Source: Aeromonas sanarellii
GTDB lineage: Bacteria > Pseudomonadota > Gammaproteobacteria > Enterobacterales > Aeromonadaceae
NCBI RefSeq assembly: GCF_000820085.1
Contig: NZ_CDBN01000057.1
Span: 1-36,611, forward strand
Direction: 5' to 3'
Length of the DNA stretch: 36,611 bases
Shown here in pieces: positions 25,244 through 32,522 of the stretch (position 1 is its first letter; every line of letters begins with the position of its first letter). The notes under the pieces were generated by a model. It worked only from the letters and a program-made list of their open reading frames with translations, was not told the DNA's origin and ran no database searches. A program made the translations under genes and the position numbers.

Positions 25244-25858
25244 ATGGAACCACGCGCAGAAATAAGACGTCGAACCCGGCTGTCGCCGGAGGCTCGTCGT
25301 GATCAATTGATGGAGTGTGCCGTCGAGGTCTTCTCCCGCCGCGGTATCGGCCGGGCGGGGCATGCCGAGATTGCCGAGCAGGCCAAGGTCTCCGTCGCCA
25401 CCGTCTTCAACTACTTCAATACCCGTGACGATCTGGTCGACGAGGTGCTGACAGAGATAGAAGCCTACGTGCAGCAGATCCTCGAGCAGGCATACAACGG
25501 TCAGGGATCCGCCAGGGAGTGCATCCACCGCCATGTGAAGCAGGCGGTCGATGCGGCCTATGACAAGCCGGATCATGCCAGCATCTGGCTGGAGTGGAGC
25601 TCCTCGGTGCGGGAAGAGGTGTGGCCCCGCTACACCCGTCTGCTGGACAAGATGATGGCGCTGATCACACCCCGCTTGCAAGCCGCCATGGACAACGGCG
25701 AGATCAAGAGTGTGCTGTCGGCGCAGGATCTGGCCCGCTCCCTGACCGGGTTTGGCTACGTCATGATGCAGATGATCAATCAGCCTCAGCGCCCCTCCCG
25801 GGAAGAGGTGACCGATTTCCTGTTCAAGTACGTGACGGCCCCCATCCAGGCCGCCTAG
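25244..25858 (+). CDS. litR: Quorum-sensing master regulator, LuxR/HapR/LitR type (TetR family)
   Basis: This 204-residue TetR-family regulator is recognisably the Vibrio LuxR/HapR/LitR type. The N-terminal RTRLSPEARRDQLMECA, VFSRRGIGRAGHAEIAEQA and VSVATVFNYFNTRDDLVDEVL follow V. harveyi LuxR closely, with the helix-turn-helix at about 38-58. The ligand domain keeps WLEWSSSVREEVWP. These proteins switch gene sets at high cell density, and in Vibrio their mRNA is silenced at low density by Qrr small RNAs with Hfq. The neighbour hpt is the same as in vibrios. No clear ribosome binding site precedes the ATG, and a 10-codon out-of-frame ORF (25233-25265) overlaps it. A very strong terminator follows. 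Confidence 0.87.
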   Translation: MEPRAEIRRRTRLSPEARRDQLMECAVEVFSRRGIGRAGHAEIAEQAKVSVATVFNYFNTRDDLVDEVLTEIEAYVQQILEQAYNGQGSARECIHRHVKQAVDAAYDKPDHASIWLEWSSSVREEVWPRYTRLLDKMMALITPRLQAAMDNGEIKSVLSAQDLARSLTGFGYVMMQMINQPQRPSREEVTDFLFKYVTAPIQAA

Positions 25859-25874
25859 GCTGCCTAACCCATAA

Positions 25875-25911
25875 AAAAGCGGCGCCGGACCCTGAGTCCG
25901 GCGCCGCTTTT
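25875..25911. terminator. Bidirectional terminator between litR and ubiX
   Basis: A 16-bp perfect stem AAAAGCGGCGCCGGAC / GTCCGGCGCCGCTTTT with a CCTGA loop lies between the stops of the convergent genes. It is the longest perfect hairpin noticed in the window. Confidence 0.95.
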
Positions 25912-25932
25912 GTTTGCCCACCCGTCACACCC

Positions 25933-26544
25933 TCAGGGCTTGGCGTAGCCCCAGCGTTGGGTCAGCGCCTGCTCGATGCCGAGGTGGTCGAGGATCCGCG
26001 CCACCATGAAGTCCACCAGATCCTCGATGCTTTTCGGCTCGTGATAGAAGCCGGGGGCGGCTGGCATGATGGTCACCCCGAGGCGCGCCAGCTTCAGCAT
26101 GTTCTCCAGGTGGATCGCCGAGAAGGGGCTCTCGCGGGGCACCAGGATGAGCTGGCCGCGCTCCTTGATCACCACGTCCGCCGCCCGCTCCAGCAGGTTG
26201 TCGGAGGCGCCGCTGGCGATCGCCGACACGGTGCCCATGGAGCAGGGACAGATCACCATCTGCCTGGGGGCCGCCGAGCCGGAGGCCACCGGCGAGAACC
26301 ACTCCTCCTTGCCGCAGGCGACGATCTGCCCCTCTCTGGCGCCATACTGGCGGCAGAGATAGGCGGAGAGCTCCTTGGGCGAGCCCGGCCAATCCTGCTG
26401 CTGCTCCGTCTTGAGCACCACCCGGGCGGCCGAGGAGGCGAGCAGATAGACCTTGTAGTCCGCCTGCACCAGACACTGGAGCAGGCGCAGGGCATAGGGG
26501 GCGCCGGAGGCGCCGGTCAGCGCCAGGGTTATCGCTTTGTTCAT
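25933..26544 (-). CDS. ubiX: Flavin prenyltransferase UbiX
   Basis: UbiX attaches a dimethylallyl group to reduced FMN to make prenyl-FMN, the cofactor of the decarboxylase UbiD in ubiquinone synthesis. The 203-residue product has the FMN-binding [12 protein letters not shown], then [20 protein letters not shown] and [17 protein letters not shown], all typical of the family. Its ATG overlaps the mpl stop in an ATGA, so the two are translationally coupled although their pathways differ. Confidence 0.96.
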   Translation of the reverse strand: MNKAITLALTGASGAPYALRLLQCLVQADYKVYLLASSAARVVLKTEQQQDWPGSPKELSAYLCRQYGAREGQIVACGKEEWFSPVASGSAAPRQMVICPCSMGTVSAIASGASDNLLERAADVVIKERGQLILVPRESPFSAIHLENMLKLARLGVTIMPAAPGFYHEPKSIEDLVDFMVARILDHLGIEQALTQRWGYAKP

Positions 26545-27911
26545 GATGAGGCGTGTCGATCCTTGAGGCGGGCGATCAGCTTGTCATGGATGCCACCGAA
26601 GCCGCCGTTGCTCATGATCAGAATATGATCCCCCGCGCGGCTCTCGGCCACCAAGGCGCCGATCAACGTATCCAGATCGTCGAACACCCGGGCCGGACGG
26701 CTCATATGGGCGGTCACCTCGCCGAGATCCCAGCCGATGTTGGAAGGCTGGAAGAAGAGCACCTCGTCGGCGCCGCCAAAGCAACCCGCCAGCTCCTCCT
26801 TGTGGACCCCCAGCTTCATGGTGTTGGAGCGGGGCTCCAGCACCGCCAGGATGCGTGACCCGCCGACCTTGGCGCGCAGGCCGCCGAGGGTGGTCTCGAT
26901 GGCGGTGGGGTGGTGGGCAAAGTCGTCATAGACGCTGATGCCGGCCACCTCGCCCTTGAGCTCCATGCGCCGCTTGGGGGACTTGAACTGGCAGAGCGCC
27001 GCAATGCCGTGCTCCACCATGACGCCGGCATGACGGGCGGCGGCGATGGTCATCAGGCCGTTGTTGACATTGTGATCGCCGATGCACTCCCAGTGCACCT
27101 CCCCCTGCTTCTCGCCATCCAGCCACACCTCGAAGGCGGAGCCGTCGTCCGCCAGCTTGACCGCCTTCCACTGGGCGTCGTCCTGGCCCACCAGCTCCAC
27201 CTCGCTCCAGCAGCCCATCTTGCGCACGGCGGTGAGGTTGTCGTCGGCCTGGGGGAAGAGCACCCGGCCGTTGCTCGGCACGGTGCGCATCAGGTGGTGG
27301 AACTGGCGCTGGATGGCGGCGAGATCCGGGAAGATGTCCGCGTGATCGAACTCCAGGTTGTTCATCACCAGGGTGCGCGGGTGGTAGTGGACGAACTTGG
27401 AGCGTTTGTCGAAGAAGGCGCAGTCATACTCGTCCGCCTCGATGACGAAGAAGGGGGCGGCACCGAGACGGGCTGAGACCGGGAAGTTGCCGGGCACGCC
27501 GCCGATGAGGAAGCCGGGTTCCAGCCTGGCGTACTCCAGCACCCAGGCCAGCATGCTGGCGGTGGTGGTCTTGCCGTGGGTGCCCGCGACGGCCAGCACC
27601 CAGCGATCCTTCAGCACGTGCTCCAGCAGCCACTGGGGGCCGGAGATATAGGGCAGGTTGCGATCCAGCACATATTCCACGCAGGGGTTGCCGCGGCTCA
27701 TGGCATTGCCGATCACCACCAGATCCGGCGCCGGATCGAGCTGGGAGGGATCGTAACCTTCGGTCAGTTCGATGCCCTGCTGCTCGAGCTGGGTGCTCAT
27801 GGGGGGATAGACGTTGGCGTCGGAGCCGGTGACCCGATAGCCGAGCTGTTTTGCCAACACCGCCAGACCACCCATGAAGGTGCCGCAGATCCCGAGAATG
27901 TGAATGTGCAT
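26541..27911 (-). CDS. mpl: Murein tripeptide ligase Mpl
   Basis: Mpl attaches the recycled tripeptide L-Ala-gamma-D-Glu-meso-DAP to UDP-MurNAc, returning cell-wall material to synthesis in the cytoplasm. The 456-residue product is a Mur-ligase relative. It opens with [17 protein letters not shown], has the ATP loop GTHGKTTT (110-117), then [15 protein letters not shown] and the C-terminal [11 protein letters not shown]. The frame is open to 28130, but 27911 matches the family start and has AAGG upstream. A TAGAAT -10 box lies on the minus strand at 27943-27948. ubiX follows with a four-base overlap. Confidence 0.96.
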   Translation of the reverse strand: MHIHILGICGTFMGGLAVLAKQLGYRVTGSDANVYPPMSTQLEQQGIELTEGYDPSQLDPAPDLVVIGNAMSRGNPCVEYVLDRNLPYISGPQWLLEHVLKDRWVLAVAGTHGKTTTASMLAWVLEYARLEPGFLIGGVPGNFPVSARLGAAPFFVIEADEYDCAFFDKRSKFVHYHPRTLVMNNLEFDHADIFPDLAAIQRQFHHLMRTVPSNGRVLFPQADDNLTAVRKMGCWSEVELVGQDDAQWKAVKLADDGSAFEVWLDGEKQGEVHWECIGDHNVNNGLMTIAAARHAGVMVEHGIAALCQFKSPKRRMELKGEVAGISVYDDFAHHPTAIETTLGGLRAKVGGSRILAVLEPRSNTMKLGVHKEELAGCFGGADEVLFFQPSNIGWDLGEVTAHMSRPARVFDDLDTLIGALVAESRAGDHILIMSNGGFGGIHDKLIARLKDRHASS

Positions 27912-27942
27912 ACCACTGCCTTTTCCAGTAAAGGGAGTGCGC

Positions 27943-27972
27943 ATTCTAGGATCTGTTGACCTGATGGCACAA
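27943..27972 (-). promoter_or_regulatory. Candidate mpl promoter
   Basis: TAGAAT (27943-27948) on the minus strand has a weak TTGTGC -35 (27967-27972) 18 bp upstream, about 30 bp before the mpl start. The sequence TAGAATGCGC also occurs upstream of lpxT. Confidence 0.4.
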
Positions 27973-28075
27973 GCCGCCACCAGGGCGAGCGGGAGACGGA
28001 GCGCCACAAAACGACAGAAATCGGGCGAGACCGGGGGCACACCTCCCTCCACTAGCCTGCCCGGCCCTCGAAATA

Positions 28076-28103
28076 TGGTCATTTGACGGGACATCGCTAT
28101 AAT
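28076..28103 (+). promoter_or_regulatory. Candidate ppa promoter
   Basis: A perfect TATAAT lies at 28098-28103. The only -35 candidate at proper distance is TGGTCA (28076-28081), 16 bp upstream. A TTGACG at 28083-28088 is too close to serve. Confidence 0.5.
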
Positions 28104-28144
28104 GTCGGCCTGCAAACTTGACTCCAACACTCAAAGGAAACGTC

Positions 28145-28675
28145 ATGAGCCTGAACCTGGTACCGGCCGGCAAGAGCCTGCCCGACGACATCTACGTCAT
28201 CATCGAAATCCCGCAGAACGCCGACCCGATCAAATACGAAGTCGACAAGGACAGCGGCGCCATCTTCGTTGACCGCTTCATGTCCACCCCGATGTTCTAC
28301 CCGTGCAACTACGGTTACGTGAACGCCACCCTGTCCCTGGACGGGGATCCGGTCGACGTGCTGGTTCCGACTCCCTACCCGCTGCTGGCCGGCTCCGTCA
28401 TTCGCTGCCGCCCGGTCGGCGTGCTGAAGATGACCGACGAATCTGGCGAAGACGCCAAGATCGTGGCCGTGCCGCACTCCAAGCTGACCAAGCAGTACGA
28501 CCACATCCAGGATGTGAACGATCTGCCCGAGCTGCTGAAAGCCCAGATCCAGCACTTCTTCGAGCGCTACAAAGAGCTGGAAGCGGGCAAGTGGGTCAAG
28601 GTGGAAGGCTGGGGCGACAAGGCCGCTGCCGAAGCCGAGATCAAGACCTCTGCCGAGCGTTACGCTGCCAAGTAA
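28145..28675 (+). CDS. ppa: Inorganic pyrophosphatase
   Basis: Ppa hydrolyses pyrophosphate to phosphate in the cytoplasm and so drives biosynthetic reactions forward. The 176-residue product is a family-I enzyme of normal length. Its metal-binding signature is DGDPVD (D66, D68, D71), and the substrate-binding segments KYEVDK and YPCNYGYV are present. AAAGGAAA precedes the ATG at 28145. A strong terminator follows immediately. Identification is secure. Confidence 0.98.
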   Translation: MSLNLVPAGKSLPDDIYVIIEIPQNADPIKYEVDKDSGAIFVDRFMSTPMFYPCNYGYVNATLSLDGDPVDVLVPTPYPLLAGSVIRCRPVGVLKMTDESGEDAKIVAVPHSKLTKQYDHIQDVNDLPELLKAQIQHFFERYKELEAGKWVKVEGWGDKAAAEAEIKTSAERYAAK

Positions 28676-28688
28676 GCGACCTCTCGCA

Positions 28689-28714
28689 AAAAAGGCGCCT
28701 TATGGCGCCTTTTT
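28689..28714. terminator. ppa terminator overlapping the end of the opposing gene
   Basis: An 11-bp perfect stem AAAAAGGCGCC / GGCGCCTTTTT with a TTAT loop lies 13 bases after the ppa stop. The stop codon of the minus-strand gene at 28700 lies within it, so one hairpin serves ppa and encodes the end of the opposing protein. Confidence 0.93.
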
Positions 28715-29032
28715 ATTTGCCCCTGGCCGAGGACCCGGTGGATCCCCCTGGATATAGATGTCGCGCCCGTTCTGGCGATAGGGGCGATAGTAGTCGTCAC
28801 CACAGCGGTACTCCCCGCCCGCGCCCCCCACCAGATCGCAGTTGACCGGCAACACCTCCAGCCACTTGATGGCCTGCTGGAAGCGCAACCACTCCTGCCA
28901 TTCGTGCTCCCGCGCCAGCCGATCCCGCAGGGCGAAGGTGTCCGCGCTGGACATGCCCTGATTGACGATGACGGGCCCCGCCAGCGCCGATGACGCCCCC
29001 GCTATCAACACAAGCCATGAAACAAGCTTCAT
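28700..29032 (-). CDS. Small exported protein, function unknown
   Basis: The 110-residue product starts with a signal peptide (about 1-18, cleavage after SSALA). The mature protein has a charged helical stretch (about 31-60), two cysteines (C65 and C77) that could form a disulfide, and a Gly/Pro-rich C-terminus. The start at 29032 has GGA at a good distance; upstream in-frame ATGs at 29038 and 29047 are also possible. I do not recognise the family. Its last codons (DPPGPRPGANKKAP) run into the ppa terminator hairpin. It diverges from the next unknown exported protein at 29173. Confidence 0.65.
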   Translation of the reverse strand: MKLVSWLVLIAGASSALAGPVIVNQGMSSADTFALRDRLAREHEWQEWLRFQQAIKWLEVLPVNCDLVGGAGGEYRCGDDYYRPYRQNGRDIYIQGDPPGPRPGANKKAP

Positions 29033-29172
29033 GATCATTTTCCACATGACTTATTTCCCAAATTAAATTTAAAGCCAAATCAGCCTATTACCAATATCCC
29101 CACCACCAGACCAATCCAAAAGCCGGTCACTCACCTAGTTGTTTATTATCGACCCCAGGCAGGAGGCACACC

Positions 29173-30051
29173 ATGAAACCGGCACAAGGCGTGCTCTGGA
29201 GCCTGCTTTTCGGCGCCGTGGCCCAGGCCAACGAGATCAACCTGAGCTGGCAGTGGCAATCCGCCGACGGCCAGCGCAAGCACCTGCAACTGACCACGGA
29301 TGAGCGCGTCCTCTCCGCCAGCCGCCATGAGATGACGCTGCTCGATACCGCCCTCAACTACCCGCTGGAGACGCTCTACTCCTACATCAGTCCGCGTCTC
29401 TACAACAGCATCAACCAGATCAACCAGCACAGCCCCGAGACGGCGACCAAGTTCCGCAACCTGGAGCAGGCCTTTACCCTGCACGACAGCAGCCTCGAAT
29501 CCACCCAGTTCTGGCAGGCCTACCGGCAATACCAGGAGGATGCCTTCTATGAGATGCGGGTCCAGCCCTGCATCCACCCGGCCAACCACAAGCTGCCCTG
29601 CGTGCGCCCCAACTATTCCCAGCTGTTCTATCAATTCAAGGGGGACCTCAAGCCCCTGGCCCGGCAGTTCTCGGCCAAGGATCTCGCCACCAGCGTCACC
29701 CTGCTGCAGGAGTGGCTGAGCGGCATTCCCACTCCGCCCGAACAGATGGACCACTTCGCCCCGCCCTTGCAGGCCCTGCAGGACAACAAGGCCGACAGCG
29801 ACGAGAAGGCGTTGCTGATGGCAAGCCTCCTGGCCGAGCTGGCCCCCCAGTACAGCCTCAGCATCATCTATCCGGACATCAGCATCGGCAGCGTCTCGCC
29901 GGCCTGGCTCGCCATCACGGCCGACAGCGGCCTCAAGGGCGATACCCTGCTGATCGGCAACCAGCGCCATGTGCTGCTCACGGGTTCTCCCCTGCTGGCC
30001 CAGCAGATGACCATGGCCCAGATCCCCCTGATCAGCGAGCCCCTCTATTAA
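29173..30051 (+). CDS. Exported protein, function unknown, transglutaminase-like trace
   Basis: The 292-residue product has a signal peptide (about 1-19, VAQA cleavage) and a strong AGGAGG ribosome binding site. The mature part is mostly soluble, with two cysteines spaced CIHPANHKLPC that may pair. The C-terminal third contains LLQEWLSGIP and then KADSDEKALLMASLLAEL, which resembles the transglutaminase-like pattern GDCEDKALLLAALLR with the catalytic Cys replaced by Ser. A histidine follows in GNQRHVLLTG. This likeness is weak and I do not assign a function. The gene is upstream of ytfJ and the zinc-related cluster on the same strand. Confidence 0.7.
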   Translation: MKPAQGVLWSLLFGAVAQANEINLSWQWQSADGQRKHLQLTTDERVLSASRHEMTLLDTALNYPLETLYSYISPRLYNSINQINQHSPETATKFRNLEQAFTLHDSSLESTQFWQAYRQYQEDAFYEMRVQPCIHPANHKLPCVRPNYSQLFYQFKGDLKPLARQFSAKDLATSVTLLQEWLSGIPTPPEQMDHFAPPLQALQDNKADSDEKALLMASLLAELAPQYSLSIIYPDISIGSVSPAWLAITADSGLKGDTLLIGNQRHVLLTGSPLLAQQMTMAQIPLISEPLY

Positions 30052-30268
30052 GCCTCCCTTTAAAACCGTTGCAACCATTTGATTTTGATGGGAGGCATGC
30101 CATCCTTGCCGCCGTCTTTCGGGGGGAGGATGTCCTCTTCGGCAAGATCGCCGACGCCGCCCGGCATTATTTAACACTTTTTAAACAGATCCGATCAGTT
30201 TAGGATATTCAGGGTCCCATTCCCTCGCCCCCAAAATCGTTATAACATCACAAAGGAGTGTCATACGG

Positions 30269-30811
30269 ATGAAACATCTCGTGCTTACTCTGGCGCTGCT
30301 GCCAACCCTGGTCATGGCCCACAACATCAAGGAGTCGGCCCAGGTGCCGCTGGTCAACATCGGCGACAAGGGTGAGCTGGTGCTCAAGGAGAAAGAGATC
30401 AGCTATCAGCCCTGGCAGAGCAAGGTGTTGACCGGCAAGGTCTTCCTGATCCAGCACATCGCGGGTCGCTCCAGCGCCAAGGAGCTGAATGCCCCCATGA
30501 TCGAGGCGATCAAGGCGGCCAAGCTGCCCCACGACAAGTACCAGACCGTCACCATCATCAACAGCAATGACGCCATCTGGGGCACGTCCGGCTTCGTGAA
30601 GAGCAGTGCAGAGGACAGCAAGAAAGAGTTCCCCTGGTCCGCCATGGTGCTGGATGCCAAGGGCATGGCCCGCAATGCCTGGGATCTTGCGCCGGAAAGT
30701 TCAGCCATCATACTGCTGGATAAAGAGGGCAAGGTGCTGTTTGCCAAAGATGGCCAGCTCGATGCCACCGAGATAACCAAGGTGATGGGGCTTATCCAGT
30801 CCCATCTCTGA
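30269..30811 (+). CDS. ytfJ: YtfJ family periplasmic protein
   Basis: The 180-residue product has a signal peptide (about 1-17, ending VMA) and a thioredoxin-like fold pattern. It aligns well with E. coli YtfJ: QHIAGRSSAKELNAPMIEAI, KLPHDKYQTVTIIN, SSAEDSKKEFPWSAMVLD and ESSAIILLDKEGKV. It lacks the CxxC pair of active thioredoxins, so a redox role is doubtful, and the function of YtfJ is unknown. GGAG precedes the ATG by a good distance. A hairpin with a short T run lies between it and the next gene, so it may or may not share a transcript with the zinc-related genes. Confidence 0.9.
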   Translation: MKHLVLTLALLPTLVMAHNIKESAQVPLVNIGDKGELVLKEKEISYQPWQSKVLTGKVFLIQHIAGRSSAKELNAPMIEAIKAAKLPHDKYQTVTIINSNDAIWGTSGFVKSSAEDSKKEFPWSAMVLDAKGMARNAWDLAPESSAIILLDKEGKVLFAKDGQLDATEITKVMGLIQSHL

Positions 30812-30820
30812 GTCAGAGAG

Positions 30821-30842
30821 AAGGGCGCTGATGGCGCCCTTT
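30821..30842 (+). terminator. Hairpin after ytfJ
   Basis: AAGGGCGC / GCGCCCTT forms an 8-bp stem with a TGATG loop, followed by only one further T. It is a plausible but weak terminator, so some read-through into the downstream cluster is likely. Confidence 0.6.
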
Positions 30843-30854
30843 CCACAAGGGTCT

Positions 30855-31145
30855 ATGGGTCGTTCCACGTTCACAATCTGGGTCTTGCTGCTGGGCTGGT
30901 TGTGGCTGCAACCTGCGCTGGCACAGCATCCGCTCGAAGCCGACCTGCCGGATCATAGCCATGCCTGCCCCGCTTGCGTCCTGCATCTGGATGGCAAGCT
31001 GGCCCTCACCGCCACCCCCTTTGTCCCGAGCGCCTCCCCCTTCATCGTTCTGGCCGTCGGTATCTCCCTGCCGACCGTGCCCTCCAGGATCCTGGGCAAT
31101 AGCCGCATCAGAGCCCCGCCATCACTGCATTGCTTCTTCATGTGA
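30855..31145 (+). CDS. Small exported protein with H/C metal-like motif
   Basis: The 96-residue product has a signal peptide (about 1-23, ALAQ). The mature part carries H34-S-H36-A-C38-P-A-C41-V-L-H44, a cluster of three His and two Cys that could bind a metal. A second hydrophobic stretch (about 62-75) and a terminal RAPPSLHC follow. It resembles small proteins (DUF2607/DUF2946 type) that precede DUF2796 genes in Vibrio; the family name is from memory and tentative. The start at 30855 has AAGGG upstream; the longer frame to 30831 overlaps the hairpin and is not used. Its position just before the His-rich protein suggests a joint role in metal handling. Confidence 0.7.
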   Translation: MGRSTFTIWVLLLGWLWLQPALAQHPLEADLPDHSHACPACVLHLDGKLALTATPFVPSASPFIVLAVGISLPTVPSRILGNSRIRAPPSLHCFFM

Positions 31146-31181
31146 ATCAATATCTTATCCATTACTTCAAAAGGATTGACG

Positions 31182-31751
31182 ATGAAAGCAGTGACTCTGT
31201 TGCTGGCCGCGGCCGCCTTCGGCGCGCAGGCCAATCACGACGAACACGACCATCAGGGCCACGGTGCCCACGAGCACGGCCACGGCCACCTCAACCTGGT
31301 GCTCGACGGCAACCAGCTGATGATCGAGCTGCAGGCCCCCGCCGCCGATCTGGTGGGTTTCGAGCACGCCGCCAAGAGCGATGAAGAGAAGGCGCAATAC
31401 GCCAAGGCGGTGGCTCGGCTCAAGCAGCCCGACGCCCTGTTTCGCCTCGACCCGGCCGCCGGCTGCACCCTGACCCGGCAGGAGCTGCAGGCCGCCAAAG
31501 AGGATCACGGCCATGAGCACGATCATGACCACGACGAGGCTCACGATGAACACCATCAGGAAGAGGCGGGTCATGCGGACCTGGGGGCCATGTACACCTA
31601 CACCTGCGCGGATCCGGCCAAGCTGACCGGCCTGGAGGCGACCCTGTTCGGCGTCTATCCGAGCCTGGAGAAGCTGAGCGTGCAGGGCATACTGCCCAGC
31701 GGCCAGACCGCCGCCGAGCTGACCCCGTCCGCCAACAAGCTGAGCTGGTAA
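31182..31751 (+). CDS. zrgA: Histidine-rich periplasmic zinc-binding protein (DUF2796, ZrgA-like)
   Basis: The 189-residue product has a signal peptide (about 1-18, AQA). It carries two histidine clusters: eight His in residues 19-36 and nine in 109-131, both mixed with Asp and Glu. Between them is a folded part with HLNLVLDGNQLMIELQAPAADLVGFEH, which marks the DUF2796 family. C95 and C142 may pair. The Vibrio homologue ZrgA belongs to a zinc-responsive ABC system. AAGGA precedes the ATG at 31182. The next gene, the ABC ATPase, starts 4 bp after the stop, so the operon is tight. Zinc is the likely metal, but other metals are not excluded. Confidence 0.85.
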   Translation: MKAVTLLLAAAAFGAQANHDEHDHQGHGAHEHGHGHLNLVLDGNQLMIELQAPAADLVGFEHAAKSDEEKAQYAKAVARLKQPDALFRLDPAAGCTLTRQELQAAKEDHGHEHDHDHDEAHDEHHQEEAGHADLGAMYTYTCADPAKLTGLEATLFGVYPSLEKLSVQGILPSGQTAAELTPSANKLSW

Positions 31752-31755
31752 CGCC

Positions 31756-32442
31756 ATGAAAAACGCCGTGGTTGAGATCCGCGATCTGGCCTTCGCCTGG
31801 CCGGGTCACGAGGTCGTCCTCGATCTGCCTGCCCTTCGCATCCACGAGGGGGAGCGCGTCTTCATCAAGGGCCCGTCTGGCTGTGGCAAGTCCACCCTGC
31901 TCGGGTTGCTGGCCGGGATCCAGACCGCCGACCACGGCACCCTGGAGGTGCTGGGCCAGCCCCTGGCCCGGCTTTCCGGCCGCGCCCGTGACCAGTTTCG
32001 GGCGGCCAATCTGGGGTACATCTTCCAGCAGTTCAATCTGCTGCCGTTTCTCTCGGTGCAGGACAACGTCACCGCCGCCCTCACCTTTTCACCCGCCAAG
32101 CGGGCCCGCCTGACAGGGAGCCCGGAGCAGGAGGCGCGCCGCCTGCTGGCAGAGCTGCAACTGCCGGACGAGGCTCTGCATCGCCCCGTCCACGCCCTCA
32201 GCATCGGCCAGCAGCAGCGGGTCGCCGCCGCCCGCGCGCTCATCGGCTCGCCTCCCCTGGTGATCGCCGACGAGCCCACCTCGGCCCTCGACACCGACAA
32301 CAGAGCCGCCTTCATCCGGCTGCTGTTCGAGGAGTGCGACAAGCAGGGGTCGACCCTGATCTTCGTGAGCCACGATCCCTATCTGGAGCCCCTCTTCCCC
32401 CGGGTGGAAAACCTGCAACAACTCAACCGGAGGGCCGCATGA
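31756..32442 (+). CDS. ABC transporter ATPase of the Zrg-like system
   Basis: This 228-residue ATPase belongs to the MacB/LolD-type group. It has Walker A GPSGCGKST (39-47), the Q-loop in YIFQQFNLLPFLSV, the signature LSIGQ (148-152) in place of LSGGQ, Walker B LVIADEPTSALD (D172, E173) and the H-loop in FVSHDP. It lies directly after zrgA and upstream of the FtsX-type permease, and corresponds by position to ZrgB of Vibrio. MacB/LolD-type systems usually drive work in the periplasm rather than ordinary import, so the mode of zinc handling is open. Confidence 0.88.
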   Translation: MKNAVVEIRDLAFAWPGHEVVLDLPALRIHEGERVFIKGPSGCGKSTLLGLLAGIQTADHGTLEVLGQPLARLSGRARDQFRAANLGYIFQQFNLLPFLSVQDNVTAALTFSPAKRARLTGSPEQEARRLLAELQLPDEALHRPVHALSIGQQQRVAAARALIGSPPLVIADEPTSALDTDNRAAFIRLLFEECDKQGSTLIFVSHDPYLEPLFPRVENLQQLNRRAA

Positions 32443-32522
32443 TGACAACGCATCCGTCCGTCTTTCACCTGGCCATGCCGCTGCGCCATGGCGGCCCGTC
32501 ACTGCGGAGGTTCCCATGCTGA
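32439..32522 (+). CDS. 27-residue linker ORF between ATPase and permease
   Basis: A short ORF begins with ATG overlapping the ATPase stop (ATGA) and has a very strong GGAGGG ribosome binding site four bases upstream. It ends at TGA 32520-32522, just past the ATG of the permease at 32516, so it bridges both genes. The 27-residue peptide has three His, a basic C-terminal half and a final Cys. It may only carry ribosomes to the permease start (its own CGGAGG lies inside this ORF) or be a real peptide. Whether the product accumulates is unknown. Confidence 0.4.
   Translation: MMTTHPSVFHLAMPLRHGGPSLRRFPC

Noticed and set aside
28083..28103. TTGACG with TATAAT as the ppa promoter
   Set aside because: The spacer is only 9 bp, too short for sigma-70.
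30052..30096. GCCTCCC/GGGAGGC inverted repeat after the exported protein gene
   Set aside because: The arms are separated by 31 bases with no T run, so a terminator or operator could not be supported.
30237..30250. Zur box upstream of ytfJ (GTTATAACATCAC)
   Set aside because: Only one half of the consensus is visible and the left half is missing. The TATAAC could also be a -10 box.
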